64,000 bases of DNA from SAR116 cluster alpha proteobacterium HIMB100 (GTDB lineage Bacteria; Pseudomonadota; Alphaproteobacteria; Puniceispirillales; Puniceispirillaceae), in NCBI GenBank assembly GCA_000238815.2, contig AFXB01000010.1, positions 434,001 through 498,000 of the forward strand, given 5' to 3'. Below are positions 1 through 9,508 of the stretch, piece after piece. Made by a program: the position numbers and the translations under genes. Positions within the stretch are counted from its first letter, which is position 1; each line of letters starts with the position of its first letter. The notes beneath the pieces were generated by a model, which saw only the letters and a program-made list of their open reading frames with translations, did not search any database and was not told the DNA's origin.

Positions 1-1747
1 GATCCTGGCTGATATGGCGGTTATAGCAAGGGTTGCGCAGCCCTTCCCCAGGCCAGGGGGATAAGCGTTCCGGCGGACCAAAACAGGCTTCAGGAGCAGC
101 AGGGTGCGGGTTCTGATGCACAGGCAGGTCAAGATGGCCAGAATGCAGGGTCAGACACACCGCCTGGGGCGAGGGCCAGACAAACGGAAAATAGCTGGTC
201 GACACAGCCAGGCGCAGGCGATGACCGCGGGGCAGAACATAGCTGGTCTGATCCAGCGTCACAATCATGTCATAAGGCCTGTCCGGAATCAGCGGCGCGG
301 GATCAGAACAGCTGTCCCGATGGGCCAGATTCAGCATGCCATGGGCGATACGGGTTGACGCCCCGTCAGGATGAACATCACACAGCCGGACAAAGAGTTG
401 TGCCTGAGGGGTGCTGCTGGACAGGCGCAGATGAAGATTTGCCGCACCCAGAACCGCGATATCCTGTTCCAGAGGGGCAGTATCAAAACAAAGTGACAAG
501 GCATCATCGCTGCGCTGATCGCCGGGCAGTTCAGGCGGACCGGACGTGTTATGATCATCTGCGGCAAGGGCCATCGGGAAATATTCACCAGCCCCCAACC
601 CGCAATGTTGTGGTGAGGCGATCAGCAGTTCCAGCTGGTCAGGACAATTTGTCGTTTCGCTCAGACCATGAGCCGGGGTCAGGCTAAAGCTTTGCGTCTT
701 TACACGCGCGGACGGCCAGTCCGGTTCAGCCCGCCAGAGCCCGGGCCGGGCATGATAATGACGGTGCGGGCGCACAGAGCCTTGCTGAAAATAGCGTAAA
801 GCAGGCAGCTGATCCGCGCCGGTATCCCGGCCTTTCAGCCAGTGATCCCACCAGTTCAGAATCTGGTGCAGAAAATCAATCCGTGGTTCAGGAGCCGCCA
901 TATGCGGATATTGATGGCCCCAGGGCCCGATAATGGCAGCCACAGGCGCATCCAGACCGGTAAGCAGATGTGCTGGTGCATTCATATAATTATCAGCCCA
1001 GCCCGCAAACACCAGAACAGCTGCCTGAATATCAGCATAAGATTCGCACACAGAACCATGCTGCCAATAGCTGTCACGGCGCTGATGAGCCAGCCAGTTC
1101 AGGGCCAGAAACGGTTCCGCCACCAGCCGGTCCTGCCACAGGGCACGCCAGTCATCAGGCCGGATCAGCGGGTCAGGCGGGCGGGCAGAATAGGCCAGCA
1201 TCACCGCCCCCCAGCGCAGATTATCCCCCAACAGGCAGCCGCCTTTATAATGAATATCATCGGCAAAGCGGTCAGTGGTTGTATAGCCTGCCACCACCGC
1301 CTTTAACGCAGGCGGCGCAAGGGCTGCGGTCTGCAACGCATTAAACCCGCCCCAGCTTTTGCCCATCATGCCCACCGCCCCTGAACACCAGGGCTGGGCC
1401 GCAATAAAGGCAATCACATCACAGGCATCGGCAAGTTCAGTTGCGGTATATTCATCTGTCAGCAGCCCGTCACTGTCGCCTGAGCCGCGCAAGTCAATGC
1501 GCAGACACACATAGCCATGTTCAGCAATAAACGGATGGATTTGTTCATCCCGGGCAATGGTGCCATCGCGTTTGCGATAAGGGATATATTCGAGGATTGC
1601 AGGATAAGGTGTATCCGCCGCCCCTTCCGGCATCCAGACCCGCGCAGACAAGGTCAGCCCGCCGGACACCGGAATGCGCATATCTTCTGTCACAGATACA
1701 GACAGGGGACCAGAGGCAGGAGCGGCGGCATCAGGCAGGCTGGTCAT
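1..1747 (-). CDS. CocE/NonD-type alpha/beta hydrolase, partial
   Basis: Probable serine hydrolase of the X-Pro dipeptidyl-peptidase (S15)/CocE family, which cleaves esters or acyl groups; the substrate cannot be read from sequence. About 582 codons are visible and the 3' end lies beyond the left edge. Seen: nucleophile motif GKSWGG with Ser131, Asp252 in a GWADNY segment and His278 in GPWGHQY, the order expected of the catalytic triad. Past residue ~340 the sequence fits the C-terminal jelly-roll domain of the family, ending near PGEGLRNPCYNRH. The start overlaps the stop of the upstream MetY fusion gene by four bases (ATGA), so the two are probably translationally coupled. I infer a cytoplasmic enzyme because no signal peptide is visible. 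Confidence 0.85.
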   Translation of the reverse strand, partial: MTSLPDAAAPASGPLSVSVTEDMRIPVSGGLTLSARVWMPEGAADTPYPAILEYIPYRKRDGTIARDEQIHPFIAEHGYVCLRIDLRGSGDSDGLLTDEYTATELADACDVIAFIAAQPWCSGAVGMMGKSWGGFNALQTAALAPPALKAVVAGYTTTDRFADDIHYKGGCLLGDNLRWGAVMLAYSARPPDPLIRPDDWRALWQDRLVAEPFLALNWLAHQRRDSYWQHGSVCESYADIQAAVLVFAGWADNYMNAPAHLLTGLDAPVAAIIGPWGHQYPHMAAPEPRIDFLHQILNWWDHWLKGRDTGADQLPALRYFQQGSVRPHRHYHARPGLWRAEPDWPSARVKTQSFSLTPAHGLSETTNCPDQLELLIASPQHCGLGAGEYFPMALAADDHNTSGPPELPGDQRSDDALSLCFDTAPLEQDIAVLGAANLHLRLSSSTPQAQLFVRLCDVHPDGASTRIAHGMLNLAHRDSCSDPAPLIPDRPYDMIVTLDQTSYVLPRGHRLRLAVSTSYFPFVWPSPQAVCLTLHSGHLDLPVHQNPHPAAPEACFGPPERLSPWPGEGLRNPCYNRHISQD

Positions 1748-3549
1748 GCCGGACACCGGTCAAGCGCGGCCGCCAGATCAGCAATCAGATCCGCACTATG
1801 TTCAATCCCGACAGACAGCCTGACCACAGCATCCCCCACACCAGCAGCCATCCGCTGGTCAGCGGTCAATTGACGATGGGTGGTCGAAGCGGGGTGAATG
1901 ATAAGAGACCGCGCATCCCCGATATTGGCCAGATGCGAGAACAGGTTGCAATTTTCCACCAGCGTCTGGCCTGCGGCAAACCCGCCGGTCAGGGTTACGG
2001 TGAAGACAGAGCCTGACCCGCCGGCAAGATAGGTTTGTGCATTATGATGATAAGGGCTGTCCGGCAAGCCGGCCCAGGACACCGCTGCCACCTTGTCATG
2101 GTCGGTTAAAAACCGGGCGATTTTTTCCGCATTTTCATTATGCTGGCGCATCCGCAAAGGCAGGGTTTCAAGACCGGTTAAGGTCAGCAGCGCATGTAAC
2201 GGGGCCATGGTCGGGCCCAGATCCCGCAACACGCTGGCATGACAATAGGTAATATAGCCAAGCGGGCCAAACGTTTCGGCAAAGGTAATCCCATGATAGG
2301 CCGGATCAGGCGTGGTCAGGGCCGGATAATCGCGCCCCGAAAACCAGTCAAACCGGCCTGTGTCAACAACCGCACCACCCATCGCCATACCATGACCAGA
2401 TAAAAATTTGGTGGTGGAATAGACAATCAGATCAGCACCATAATCCCCCGGACGGCACATCACCGGTGTCGCCATTGTGTTATCAATCACAAGCGGCAGG
2501 CCCGCATCATGCGCAATCGCCGCCAGCGCTGAGAGATCTGGTACATTCCCGTCCGGATTGGCCAGGCTTTCAGCAAATAAAACCGCCACATCCGATGCAG
2601 ACACAGCCGCCCGTACCGCATCCAGATCATGAATATCCACGAGCTCTGCTGACCAGCCAAACCGGGTAAAGGTGGTGGTGAGCTGGGTGATGGTTCCGCC
2701 ATAAAGCTGGCGGCTGGCGACCACCTTTTTGCCTGGCTGCATCAGCGGGTACAGCGCGACAAGCTGGGCCGCATGACCAGAGGCCACACAAACCGCCCCT
2801 ACCCCGCCATCAAGCGCGGCCAGACGTTGTTCCAGCGCTGCCGTGGTCGGGTTGGACAGACGGCCATAGATATTGCCGGGTTCCTGGAGGTTATACAGGC
2901 TGGCGGCCTGATCCGCATCATCAAAGGTAAAGGCCGTGGTCTGATATAAGGGGGTAATCCGTGCACCTGTGGCCGGGTCAGGACGGGTGCCGGCATGCAC
3001 CGCCAGGGTTTCAATATTTTGTGATTTCACAAAACCGCCATCACGTGCCGGTGCCGGTGGCGGGCGCACAGCCCCGCGCCGGGATGAAATCAGCCCAGAA
3101 TAAAACCCGCCCATGCCCAACAGACCGGACAGGCGCGAATGTTCAATTTTCGGGCATCTGTCCATAATCACGTTCAGCCCGGCTGCTTCGGCCAGGGTGC
3201 GGGCCTCATCACTGATCACACCAATTTGCAGCCATAAGGTTTTTGCCCCGATTGCCGCCGCCTGAGCCGCGATGGCCGGCGCATCTTCAGCCCGGCGGAA
3301 CACATCAACCATATCCACAGCAAACGGAATATCGGTCAGATCAGCATAACAGGTCTGGCCCAGAATGTCGCGCCCCGCATAGCGCGGATTCACCGGCACA
3401 ATGTGATAGCCCTGTTTCAGCAGATATTTCATCACAAAATAGACCGGGCGTTTCCAGTTATCCGATGCCCCGACAACCGCAATCACATTTGTTTTTGCTA
3501 AAATATCCGCAAGGAAAAAATCATCATCTGGTGGGGCAGTATCTGTCAT
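1744..3549 (-). CDS. CoA-binding domain fused to O-acetylhomoserine sulfhydrylase (MetY-like)
   Basis: This 601-residue protein is about 170 residues longer than a normal MetY. Residues ~13-150 form a Rossmann CoA-binding domain of the YccU type (VVGASDNWKRP near 25-35; the typical CPK segment at 132-134). A proline-rich linker follows at ~155-172. Residues ~178-601 are a Cys/Met-metabolism PLP enzyme with YGR at 228-230, Asp356 in DNTMATP and the PLP lysine Lys381 in STTKFLSGHG. The family makes homocysteine from O-acetylhomoserine and sulfide. In some alphaproteobacteria I recall the two domains as adjacent genes; here they are one frame with no stop between. The fusion may let acyl-CoA status influence sulfur assimilation, which is inference. 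No SAM-II riboswitch was recognised in the 111-base leader. Confidence 0.9.
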   Translation of the reverse strand: MTDTAPPDDDFFLADILAKTNVIAVVGASDNWKRPVYFVMKYLLKQGYHIVPVNPRYAGRDILGQTCYADLTDIPFAVDMVDVFRRAEDAPAIAAQAAAIGAKTLWLQIGVISDEARTLAEAAGLNVIMDRCPKIEHSRLSGLLGMGGFYSGLISSRRGAVRPPPAPARDGGFVKSQNIETLAVHAGTRPDPATGARITPLYQTTAFTFDDADQAASLYNLQEPGNIYGRLSNPTTAALEQRLAALDGGVGAVCVASGHAAQLVALYPLMQPGKKVVASRQLYGGTITQLTTTFTRFGWSAELVDIHDLDAVRAAVSASDVAVLFAESLANPDGNVPDLSALAAIAHDAGLPLVIDNTMATPVMCRPGDYGADLIVYSTTKFLSGHGMAMGGAVVDTGRFDWFSGRDYPALTTPDPAYHGITFAETFGPLGYITYCHASVLRDLGPTMAPLHALLTLTGLETLPLRMRQHNENAEKIARFLTDHDKVAAVSWAGLPDSPYHHNAQTYLAGGSGSVFTVTLTGGFAAGQTLVENCNLFSHLANIGDARSLIIHPASTTHRQLTADQRMAAGVGDAVVRLSVGIEHSADLIADLAAALDRCPA

Positions 3550-3660
3550 AAAAAGGCCTGTCTATCTGCTGCCGGACATGGTCAGACACATCATCCTAGA
3601 CCTGATGCTGTACAGATGCCAAGCCCGTAAAGCCGGACCGTACATTCTGCAGGCGGCGCG

Positions 3661-4422
3661 TTACGTCTTCAACCGGTAGCCGGTTTTAAAAATCCAGCTG
3701 ATAATGGCAATACAAATCACAGAAAAGATAAAAATTGCCGCCAGTGAATAGCCCACCGCCACGTCCGCTGTATCAAAAAAGGACCAGCGGAAACCAGACA
3801 CCAGATAGACAATCGGGTTAAATAGGGTCGCGGTCTGCCAGAACGGCGGCAGCATGGAAATGGAATAAAAACTTCCCCCCAGAAACACCAGCGGGGTGAT
3901 GATAAGAGAGGGCACCAGATTCAGCTGTTCAAAATTCCGCGCCCAGATGCCAATGATAAAGCCAAGCAGGCTGAAGGACAGGCAGGTCAGAACCAAAAAG
4001 CCCAGCATCCAGAACGGATGCGCAATCTGGACCGGCACAAATAAAAAAGAGGTCGCCAGAATAATCAGCCCGATCACAAATGATTTGGTTGCCGCTGCCC
4101 CCACATAGCCAATAACAATTTCAAAATAAGACACAGGTGCAGATAAGGGCTCGTAAATCGTGCCAATAAATTTCGGAAAATATATCCCGAATGAAGCGTT
4201 GGTCACAGATTGCATCAGCACAGTCAGCATAATCAGCCCCGGCACAATAAAAGCGCCATAGCTGACCCCTTCGATTGCGACCATGCGTGAACCAATCGCC
4301 GAGCCAAATACAATGAAATAGAGCGCGGTGGAAATCACCGGCGAGATAATAGACTGCAGCAAAGTGCGGAAGGTGCGGGACATCTCAAAAGTGTATATTG
4401 CCCGGATAGCATAAAAATTCAT
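3661..4422 (-). CDS. ABC-2 type transporter permease
   Basis: Inner-membrane permease of an ABC-2 exporter, 253 residues, the usual size for the YadH/NodJ group. Six hydrophobic segments are visible, with a short amphipathic N-terminus and the conserved [12 protein letters not shown] region near residues 205-215 that marks this family. It begins 6 bases after the ATPase gene ends, so the two form one transport unit. The cargo cannot be told from sequence; relatives export polysaccharides, drugs or lipids. Nothing in the flanking genes (otnC upstream, the MetY fusion downstream) identifies the substrate. Confidence 0.88.
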   Translation of the reverse strand: MNFYAIRAIYTFEMSRTFRTLLQSIISPVISTALYFIVFGSAIGSRMVAIEGVSYGAFIVPGLIMLTVLMQSVTNASFGIYFPKFIGTIYEPLSAPVSYFEIVIGYVGAAATKSFVIGLIILATSFLFVPVQIAHPFWMLGFLVLTCLSFSLLGFIIGIWARNFEQLNLVPSLIITPLVFLGGSFYSISMLPPFWQTATLFNPIVYLVSGFRWSFFDTADVAVGYSLAAIFIFSVICIAIISWIFKTGYRLKT

Positions 4423-4428
4423 GGCCGG

Positions 4429-5349
4429 TCAGTCCTTTACTAGATCAACAAAAATATCTTCAAGTGAGCTTTGCGAGGTCTGCAGGTCCTGCAAGGTCAG
4501 CCCTGCTGCCGATAAATCATTCAACAGCCCGGTAATGCCGGTCCGCCCGGCCTTGGTATCATAAGCATAGACAAGCTGGCGACCATCAGCAGACAGCCGT
4601 AAATCATACCCCGCCAGGCTGTCTGGCAGGGCGGTGATGTGATCCTGCAGATCAATGCGCAATTCCTTGGTCCCCATCTGGGCCATCAGCTTGGCTTTTT
4701 CTTCAACCAGCAAAATTGACCCGCCTGTGATCACCCCGACCCTGTCTGCAATCGCCTCAGCTTCTTCGATATAATGGGTGGTCAGCACAATGGTCACCCC
4801 ATCTGCCCTCAGCCCGTCCACAATCTGCCACATATCTTTACGCAATTCGACATCCACACCGGCAGTCGGTTCGTCCAGAAACAGGATTTTCGGCTGATGG
4901 CTGAGGGCTTTGGCAATTAGCACGCGCCGCTTCATCCCGCCAGACAGTTCTTTTATCGGGGTGTTGCGTTTATCCCATAACGACAACTGTTTCAGCAGCC
5001 GTTCAATATAGGCCGGGTCAGGTGGCAGACCGAACAGCCCGCGCGAAAATCTGACTGTATTCACGACCTTTTCAAACGGTTCCAGCGCGACTTCCTGCGG
5101 CACCAGCCCAATCAGCGAACGCGCCGCCCGGTAATCGGCCAAAATATCATAACCGCCAACAGTAATCTGGCCGGAGGTCAGTGCGGTCAGCCCGCAAATC
5201 ATGGAAATCAGTGTGGTTTTCCCTGCCCCGTTCGGGCCCAGCAAGGCCAGAATTTCGCCACGACGAATGTCCAGATCAACTCCGGTCAGCGCCACATTGC
5301 CAGAGGGGTAGGTTTTGTTCAGTCCGGTGACCGAAATAATGATATCCAT
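4429..5349 (-). CDS. ABC transporter ATP-binding protein (exporter)
   Basis: ATPase partner of the downstream ABC-2 permease, about 306 residues. Walker A GPNGAGKT lies at residues ~38-45 of the chosen start, the signature is LSGGMKRR, and Walker B LFLDEPTAGVD is followed by an H-loop TTHYIEEAE. The domain order and the ~80-residue C-terminal extension match the NodI/YadG/CcmA-like exporters. I chose the ATG at 5349 because an AAAGG lies 9 bases upstream. A GTG at 5364 would add five residues but overlaps that site. The gene lies 61 bases below otnC and could be read through from it. Confidence 0.9.
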   Translation of the reverse strand: MDIIISVTGLNKTYPSGNVALTGVDLDIRRGEILALLGPNGAGKTTLISMICGLTALTSGQITVGGYDILADYRAARSLIGLVPQEVALEPFEKVVNTVRFSRGLFGLPPDPAYIERLLKQLSLWDKRNTPIKELSGGMKRRVLIAKALSHQPKILFLDEPTAGVDVELRKDMWQIVDGLRADGVTIVLTTHYIEEAEAIADRVGVITGGSILLVEEKAKLMAQMGTKELRIDLQDHITALPDSLAGYDLRLSADGRQLVYAYDTKAGRTGITGLLNDLSAAGLTLQDLQTSQSSLEDIFVDLVKD

Positions 5350-5410
5350 CAACAGACCTTTCACAAGTGACAGAATTTTTTCGCGGTTATGTCAGGATCT
5401 GGCGCGATGG

Positions 5411-6055
5411 TCAGTCCCAGTCAATGTCAAAATGGTCTTTCAGATCCGCAATGTGAAGGCCGGTCAGAAGATTAGGCTGTTGCCCGCGCAGCATCATCGC
5501 CAGCCTGGCGGTCTCTTCCAGCTCTTCTATCGCAAAAACAGCCGCTTCCAGTTCCAGACCCGCAACCACCGGCCCGTGATTGGCCAGCATCACCGCCGAA
5601 CGTTTCCCTGCTAAAGACCGCACCGCATCGCCCATCGCCGGATCCCCTGGCCGGAAATAAGGCAGCAGAGAGACCTTGCCCAGACGCATCACAGAATAAG
5701 CGGTCAAAGGCGGCAGGAAACAATCCGGGTCATGCCCGTCCAGCATCGAAAGCGCCACAGAATGAGACGAATGCAGATGCACCACCGCCCCGGTTTGTGC
5801 CCGGGTTTCATAAAACGCAGCATGAAGCGGCATTTCCTTGGTCGGGGCATCGCCTGAGAGCAGTCGCCCGTCAGCATCAAGATGAGACAAAGCCGCCGGA
5901 TCAAGACGGCCAAAACAGGCCCCGGTTGGGGTGACCAGCAAGCTGCCATCATCCAGACGTACCGAAATATTGCCGCTGGCCCCGGCGGTCAGGCCGCGGT
6001 CATACATGGATTTTGCAAGGGTGCAAATCTGGTCTCTGTGTTTGGCGTCTGTCAT
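5411..6055 (-). CDS. otnC: Class II aldolase: 3-oxo-tetronate 4-phosphate decarboxylase
   Basis: Zinc-dependent class II aldolase/adducin-family enzyme of 214 residues. In the tetronate pathway OtnC decarboxylates 3-oxo-tetronate 4-phosphate to dihydroxyacetone phosphate. Seen: glycine-rich SGNIS at 27-31, catalytic Glu74 in KEMPLH, and metal ligands His93 and His95 in VHLHSSHS with His160 in ANHG. It lies 6 bases after the kinase gene otnK, its usual pathway partner, which makes OtnC more likely than fuculose-phosphate aldolase. The 2-dehydrogenase and the isomerase OtnI, which normally complete the pathway, are not in this window. Confidence 0.87.
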   Translation of the reverse strand: MTDAKHRDQICTLAKSMYDRGLTAGASGNISVRLDDGSLLVTPTGACFGRLDPAALSHLDADGRLLSGDAPTKEMPLHAAFYETRAQTGAVVHLHSSHSVALSMLDGHDPDCFLPPLTAYSVMRLGKVSLLPYFRPGDPAMGDAVRSLAGKRSAVMLANHGPVVAGLELEAAVFAIEELEETARLAMMLRGQQPNLLTGLHIADLKDHFDIDWD

Positions 6056-6061
6056 TTCTGT

Positions 6062-7351
6062 TTACTTTCCTGTGACGGGGCGACCCGAAAGACATGCCGC
6101 GGCTTTTGCAAAAAAATCAACAGCGCCGAAATTACCGCTTTTCAGCGCGACCACCAGATCCGCCCCTGAAGCCGTTTTTGCCCGCAAAGCCGGCACGCCA
6201 GGATCAATTTCAGGGCCAATTTCAAGCTGATCCAACAACAGGCCATCAACAACCGCCCCTGAAGTTTCGCCGCCAGCAACCAGCAGGCGGGTGACCTGTT
6301 CAGCAACCAGCATTTGCGCAAGACCAGAGAAAAAATCTTCAAACGCTTCTGCTGCATGCTGCCGGCCATAGGCCGCCTGTATTTGTTTCAGCTGATCCGG
6401 TTCAACCGCGCTGCAGATAAGCGGCAGAGTATCAGGGTCATCGCGCAGACAGGATAACGCCCAGTCACGCGCATTGGCCGCTGTATAGTCTTTGGTAATC
6501 ACTGCTTCTGGATCAAGAGGAAGTGTCGGATAAGCAGCCTTATGTGCAGCGATTTGCTGGCGCGTGGCTGTTGCACAAGACCCGCTGATGGCCACACAAG
6601 GACCAGCCTGGCCCTGCCACTGGCTGGCCTGATCAGACACAAGTTCAATGCCCTCGAAATTCGCCGGCAGACCCATTGCAATCCCTGAGCCGCCTGTTAC
6701 CAAAGGCAGGCCTGCTGCTGCACGGCCGATTTCAATTAAGTCTATATCTGTGATCGCATCCACAATAATGTCGCGGCGGCCCGCATGCTGTTCAGCCTGC
6801 AGCGCTGCTTTGATCGCAGCTGCCCCGACAAAGACCGTATCAGCGGCAACATGGCCGACAGGCTGGCCGGTCTGCAGGCTCAGCCAGCGGCGCAGATCAG
6901 AGTCAGTCATCGGGTTCAGGGGGTGATCTTTTAACGGGCTGTCCGCGAGCAGCTGGTCGCCCACAAATAAATGGCCCTGATAAACAGACCGGCCCGTGGT
7001 CGGAAAAGCCGGGCAGAACATCACCTGATGCGCGTCAAGCGCTTCCGCCAGCGCCGCCGCCACAGGCCCGATATTGCCTTCAGGGGTGGAATCAAAAGTT
7101 GAGCAATATTTAAATAAAATCTGCTGGCAGCCTTGCGCACGCAGCCAGTCAAGAGCAGCCAGAGACTGGGCAACAGCGTCAGCCACCGGAACAGACCGTG
7201 ATTTCAGCGCGACAATACCGGCCTGAACAGACGCATCCGCAGGGCAATCCGGGACGCCGGAATATTGCACCACCCGCATGCCCGCCTTGGCCAGAGTGTT
7301 GCCCAAATCGCTTGAACCGGTGAAATCATCGCCAATACATCCCAGATACAT
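6062..7351 (-). CDS. otnK: Four-carbon acid sugar kinase (3-oxo-tetronate kinase)
   Basis: DUF1537-type kinase of 429 residues, the normal length for the family, phosphorylating a 3-oxo-tetronate at O-4 with ATP. The N-terminal substrate domain starts with GDDFTGSSDLGNTLA (residues 7-21), where the Asp pair is conserved. The C-terminal nucleotide domain carries the glycine-rich VAGGETSGAVVDGL stretch near residue 355. The gene follows pgi by 15 bases and precedes otnC by 6, so it appears to be the fifth gene of the Entner-Doudoroff operon. The best AGGGG ribosome site lies about 12 bases upstream, a little far. The exact acid used (erythronate or threonate) cannot be decided here. Confidence 0.88.
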   Translation of the reverse strand: MYLGCIGDDFTGSSDLGNTLAKAGMRVVQYSGVPDCPADASVQAGIVALKSRSVPVADAVAQSLAALDWLRAQGCQQILFKYCSTFDSTPEGNIGPVAAALAEALDAHQVMFCPAFPTTGRSVYQGHLFVGDQLLADSPLKDHPLNPMTDSDLRRWLSLQTGQPVGHVAADTVFVGAAAIKAALQAEQHAGRRDIIVDAITDIDLIEIGRAAAGLPLVTGGSGIAMGLPANFEGIELVSDQASQWQGQAGPCVAISGSCATATRQQIAAHKAAYPTLPLDPEAVITKDYTAANARDWALSCLRDDPDTLPLICSAVEPDQLKQIQAAYGRQHAAEAFEDFFSGLAQMLVAEQVTRLLVAGGETSGAVVDGLLLDQLEIGPEIDPGVPALRAKTASGADLVVALKSGNFGAVDFFAKAAACLSGRPVTGK

Positions 7352-7366
7352 GCTGTCGTTTAACCC

Positions 7367-8872
7367 CTATTTATCAAGTGTGGATAAAAAGGCCTGTGCA
7401 GAGCGGCTGAAGCCTTTGCCTGAGGCATCCTTGCTCAGCTGACTGGCCATCTGCTTGCCCAGCTCAACCCCCCATTGATCAAAACTGTTCAGCCCCCATA
7501 TAAAACCAGAGACCACCGTTGTATGTTCATATAAGGCCAATAGCCGCCCCAGCGCAAATGGTGTGGTCCGATCCCAGCTGATCAGAACAGATGGCCGGTT
7601 GCCCTCAAAATGACGATGCGGCTGGTCAGTATTGCTGGCCCCCAGCGCAAGAGCTTCTGCCTGGGCCACCGCATTAATCGCCAGGGTACGGTGGCTGTCT
7701 GCTGCCCCGCCGAACTGGTCAATACCATGCGGGTGGCGCGGCACAAGAATATCAACAGGCACAATATCTGTGCCCTGATGCAGCCATTGAAAAAAACTGT
7801 GCTGGCCATTGGTGCCTGGCTCGCCCCAAATCAGCGGGCCTGACCCCATCAGCAAAACATTGCCCTGACGATCAACAGATTTCCCGTTGCTTTCCATTTC
7901 CAGCTGCTGAGCCCAGGCCGGCAGACGCCCCAGACGCTGATCATAAGGCATCAGCCCATATGAGGTCCGGTTCAAAAAGCTTCTGTGCCAGACCCGGAGC
8001 AGCCCCAGCAGAACCGGAAGATTTTGCGCCAAATCAGCGGTGGCAAAATGAGCATCCATTGCATGAGCACCGTCCAGAAGCTGGCAGAAATGGTCTGTGC
8101 CAATCCCCAGCATCACCGCCAGACCGACAGATGACCATAAAGAATAGCGCCCGCCCACCCCTTCATCAAAGGCAAAGATACGGTCCACATCAAGGCCCCA
8201 TTCAGCCGCCCGTTCAGGTGCGGCGGTCACCCCTGCCATATGATCAGAGGCCCGGCAGCCTGCGGCATCCAGCCAGCCTCTGGCCAGGGCAGCATTGGCC
8301 ATGGTCTCGGCCGTGGTAAAGGTTTTTGAGGTGATGACAAACAGTGTCGTTTCCGGCTGACACAGTGCCAGCACATCATTCAGATCAGAGGGATCAATAT
8401 TGCCGACAAAATGAACCGCCGGACCGCTGTGACAGGCCGTCAGGCCCCGATAAACCATCGCCGGCCCCAGATCAGACCCGCCAATACCAATATTCACAAC
8501 ATGCTGATAACAGCCCTGTGCCCGGATATCGTCAACAAAGCTGCATAACGCGGCAAATTCGTCTGTTGTGCGGTATTCAGGGCTGCGCAGAACAGTATGA
8601 ACAGCTGGCCTGTTTTCGGTAAGATTCACCGGCTGACCGGCAAGCATATCATCAATATTCTGTTTCAGCCCGGCAGCGTCTGCCAGCTGGAGCAAGCCAG
8701 ACAGGCTGGCCGGCGTAACCGGCTGGCGGGTCATATCCACGCTGAGATCATCAAGGCTGAAGACCAGCTGGTCACGGTCAGGACGCGCCATTAAGTCAGC
8801 CAAAACATTTCCGGCTTCAGCAGCCGCCAGCTGTTTCAATCTATCGATTGCCGCCTGTTGTGTCGTGGTCAT
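7367..8872 (-). CDS. pgi: Glucose-6-phosphate isomerase
   Basis: Interconverts glucose 6-phosphate and fructose 6-phosphate in the cytoplasm. The product has 501 residues, within the usual range of 440-550. Family features seen: the IGIGGSDLGP segment near residue 126, the SKTFTTAETMANA phosphate-binding region, FAFDEGVGGRYSLWSSVG containing the second PGI signature, and GLNSFDQWGVELGK near the C-terminus with the catalytic lysine. A longer frame reaches 8989 but would overlap eda. I chose the ATG at 8872 because AAGG lies 7 bases before it and 7 bases separate it from the eda stop. In this operon it can recycle fructose 6-phosphate into the Entner-Doudoroff route. Confidence 0.95.
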   Translation of the reverse strand: MTTTQQAAIDRLKQLAAAEAGNVLADLMARPDRDQLVFSLDDLSVDMTRQPVTPASLSGLLQLADAAGLKQNIDDMLAGQPVNLTENRPAVHTVLRSPEYRTTDEFAALCSFVDDIRAQGCYQHVVNIGIGGSDLGPAMVYRGLTACHSGPAVHFVGNIDPSDLNDVLALCQPETTLFVITSKTFTTAETMANAALARGWLDAAGCRASDHMAGVTAAPERAAEWGLDVDRIFAFDEGVGGRYSLWSSVGLAVMLGIGTDHFCQLLDGAHAMDAHFATADLAQNLPVLLGLLRVWHRSFLNRTSYGLMPYDQRLGRLPAWAQQLEMESNGKSVDRQGNVLLMGSGPLIWGEPGTNGQHSFFQWLHQGTDIVPVDILVPRHPHGIDQFGGAADSHRTLAINAVAQAEALALGASNTDQPHRHFEGNRPSVLISWDRTTPFALGRLLALYEHTTVVSGFIWGLNSFDQWGVELGKQMASQLSKDASGKGFSRSAQAFLSTLDK

Positions 8873-8879
8873 CTGTACC

Positions 8880-9506
8880 TTATCCTGTGGCAAGAGCCGC
8901 CGCCGCCCGGGCCCGGCGCGTGATTTCAGCAAAATCAGCCTGTGCAATGAGGTCAGACGGGGCCACCCAGCTGCCGCCAACACAAACAATATTCGGCAAA
9001 GCCAGCCAGTCAGCAGCGGTATCCGGGGTAATCCCGCCCGTCGGACAAAAGGCCAGATCAGGCAATGGGCTGGCCAATGACTTGATCAAGCCAAGACCGC
9101 CGGAAGCTGTCGCCGGAAAGAATTTCAGCTTTTGATAGCCCTGTTCAGACAAGGTCATCATTTCAGACACAGTGGCCGCGCCAGGCAGCAGCGGTAATCC
9201 GGCTTCTGCACAGCCCGCCAGAATAGCAGCAGTGGTGCCCGGGCTGACCGCAAAGCATCCCCCTGCCGCCGCAACTTGCCGGGCCTGCTGAACGGTGCGG
9301 ACAGTCCCTGCACCAACGGTAATATCCGGGCAATGTGTGGCGATCGCCTGAATCGCCGCAAGCGCCGCAGATGTGCGCAATGTCACCTCAGCTGTAAAGA
9401 TGCCGCCTTCAAGCAGGGCTTCTGCCAGCGGGACCGCCTGTGCCGCATCGTCAATGACAATGACCGGCATGACCGGCCCACGTGCCAAAATTTCGTCAAT
9501 GGTCAT
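8880..9506 (-). CDS. eda: 2-keto-3-deoxy-6-phosphogluconate aldolase
   Basis: Class I aldolase splitting KDPG into pyruvate and glyceraldehyde 3-phosphate. It is 208 residues, a typical trimeric Eda length. Glu40 in AEVTLR is the proposed general base and Lys128 in KLKFFPA is the Schiff-base lysine; GAGTVR (65-70) and TGGIT bind phosphate. It starts 2 bases after the stop of edd and pgi begins 7 bases after it, so it is embedded in one operon. The enzyme would also receive KDPG made by the 2-keto-3-deoxygluconate kinase at 18906-19826 if that kinase is active on KDG. Confidence 0.95.
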   Translation of the reverse strand: MTIDEILARGPVMPVIVIDDAAQAVPLAEALLEGGIFTAEVTLRTSAALAAIQAIATHCPDITVGAGTVRTVQQARQVAAAGGCFAVSPGTTAAILAGCAEAGLPLLPGAATVSEMMTLSEQGYQKLKFFPATASGGLGLIKSLASPLPDLAFCPTGGITPDTAADWLALPNIVCVGGSWVAPSDLIAQADFAEITRRARAAAALATG

Positions 9507-9508
9507 AA

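Noticed and set aside
3550-3660. Possible SAM-II riboswitch in front of the MetY fusion gene
   Set aside because: Such elements are common before met genes in alphaproteobacteria, but the 111-base leader lacks the conserved core and pseudoknot pairing I would expect.
8873-8989. Longer N-terminus for pgi
   Set aside because: It would overlap eda and lacks similarity; the ATG at 8872 has a good ribosome site.
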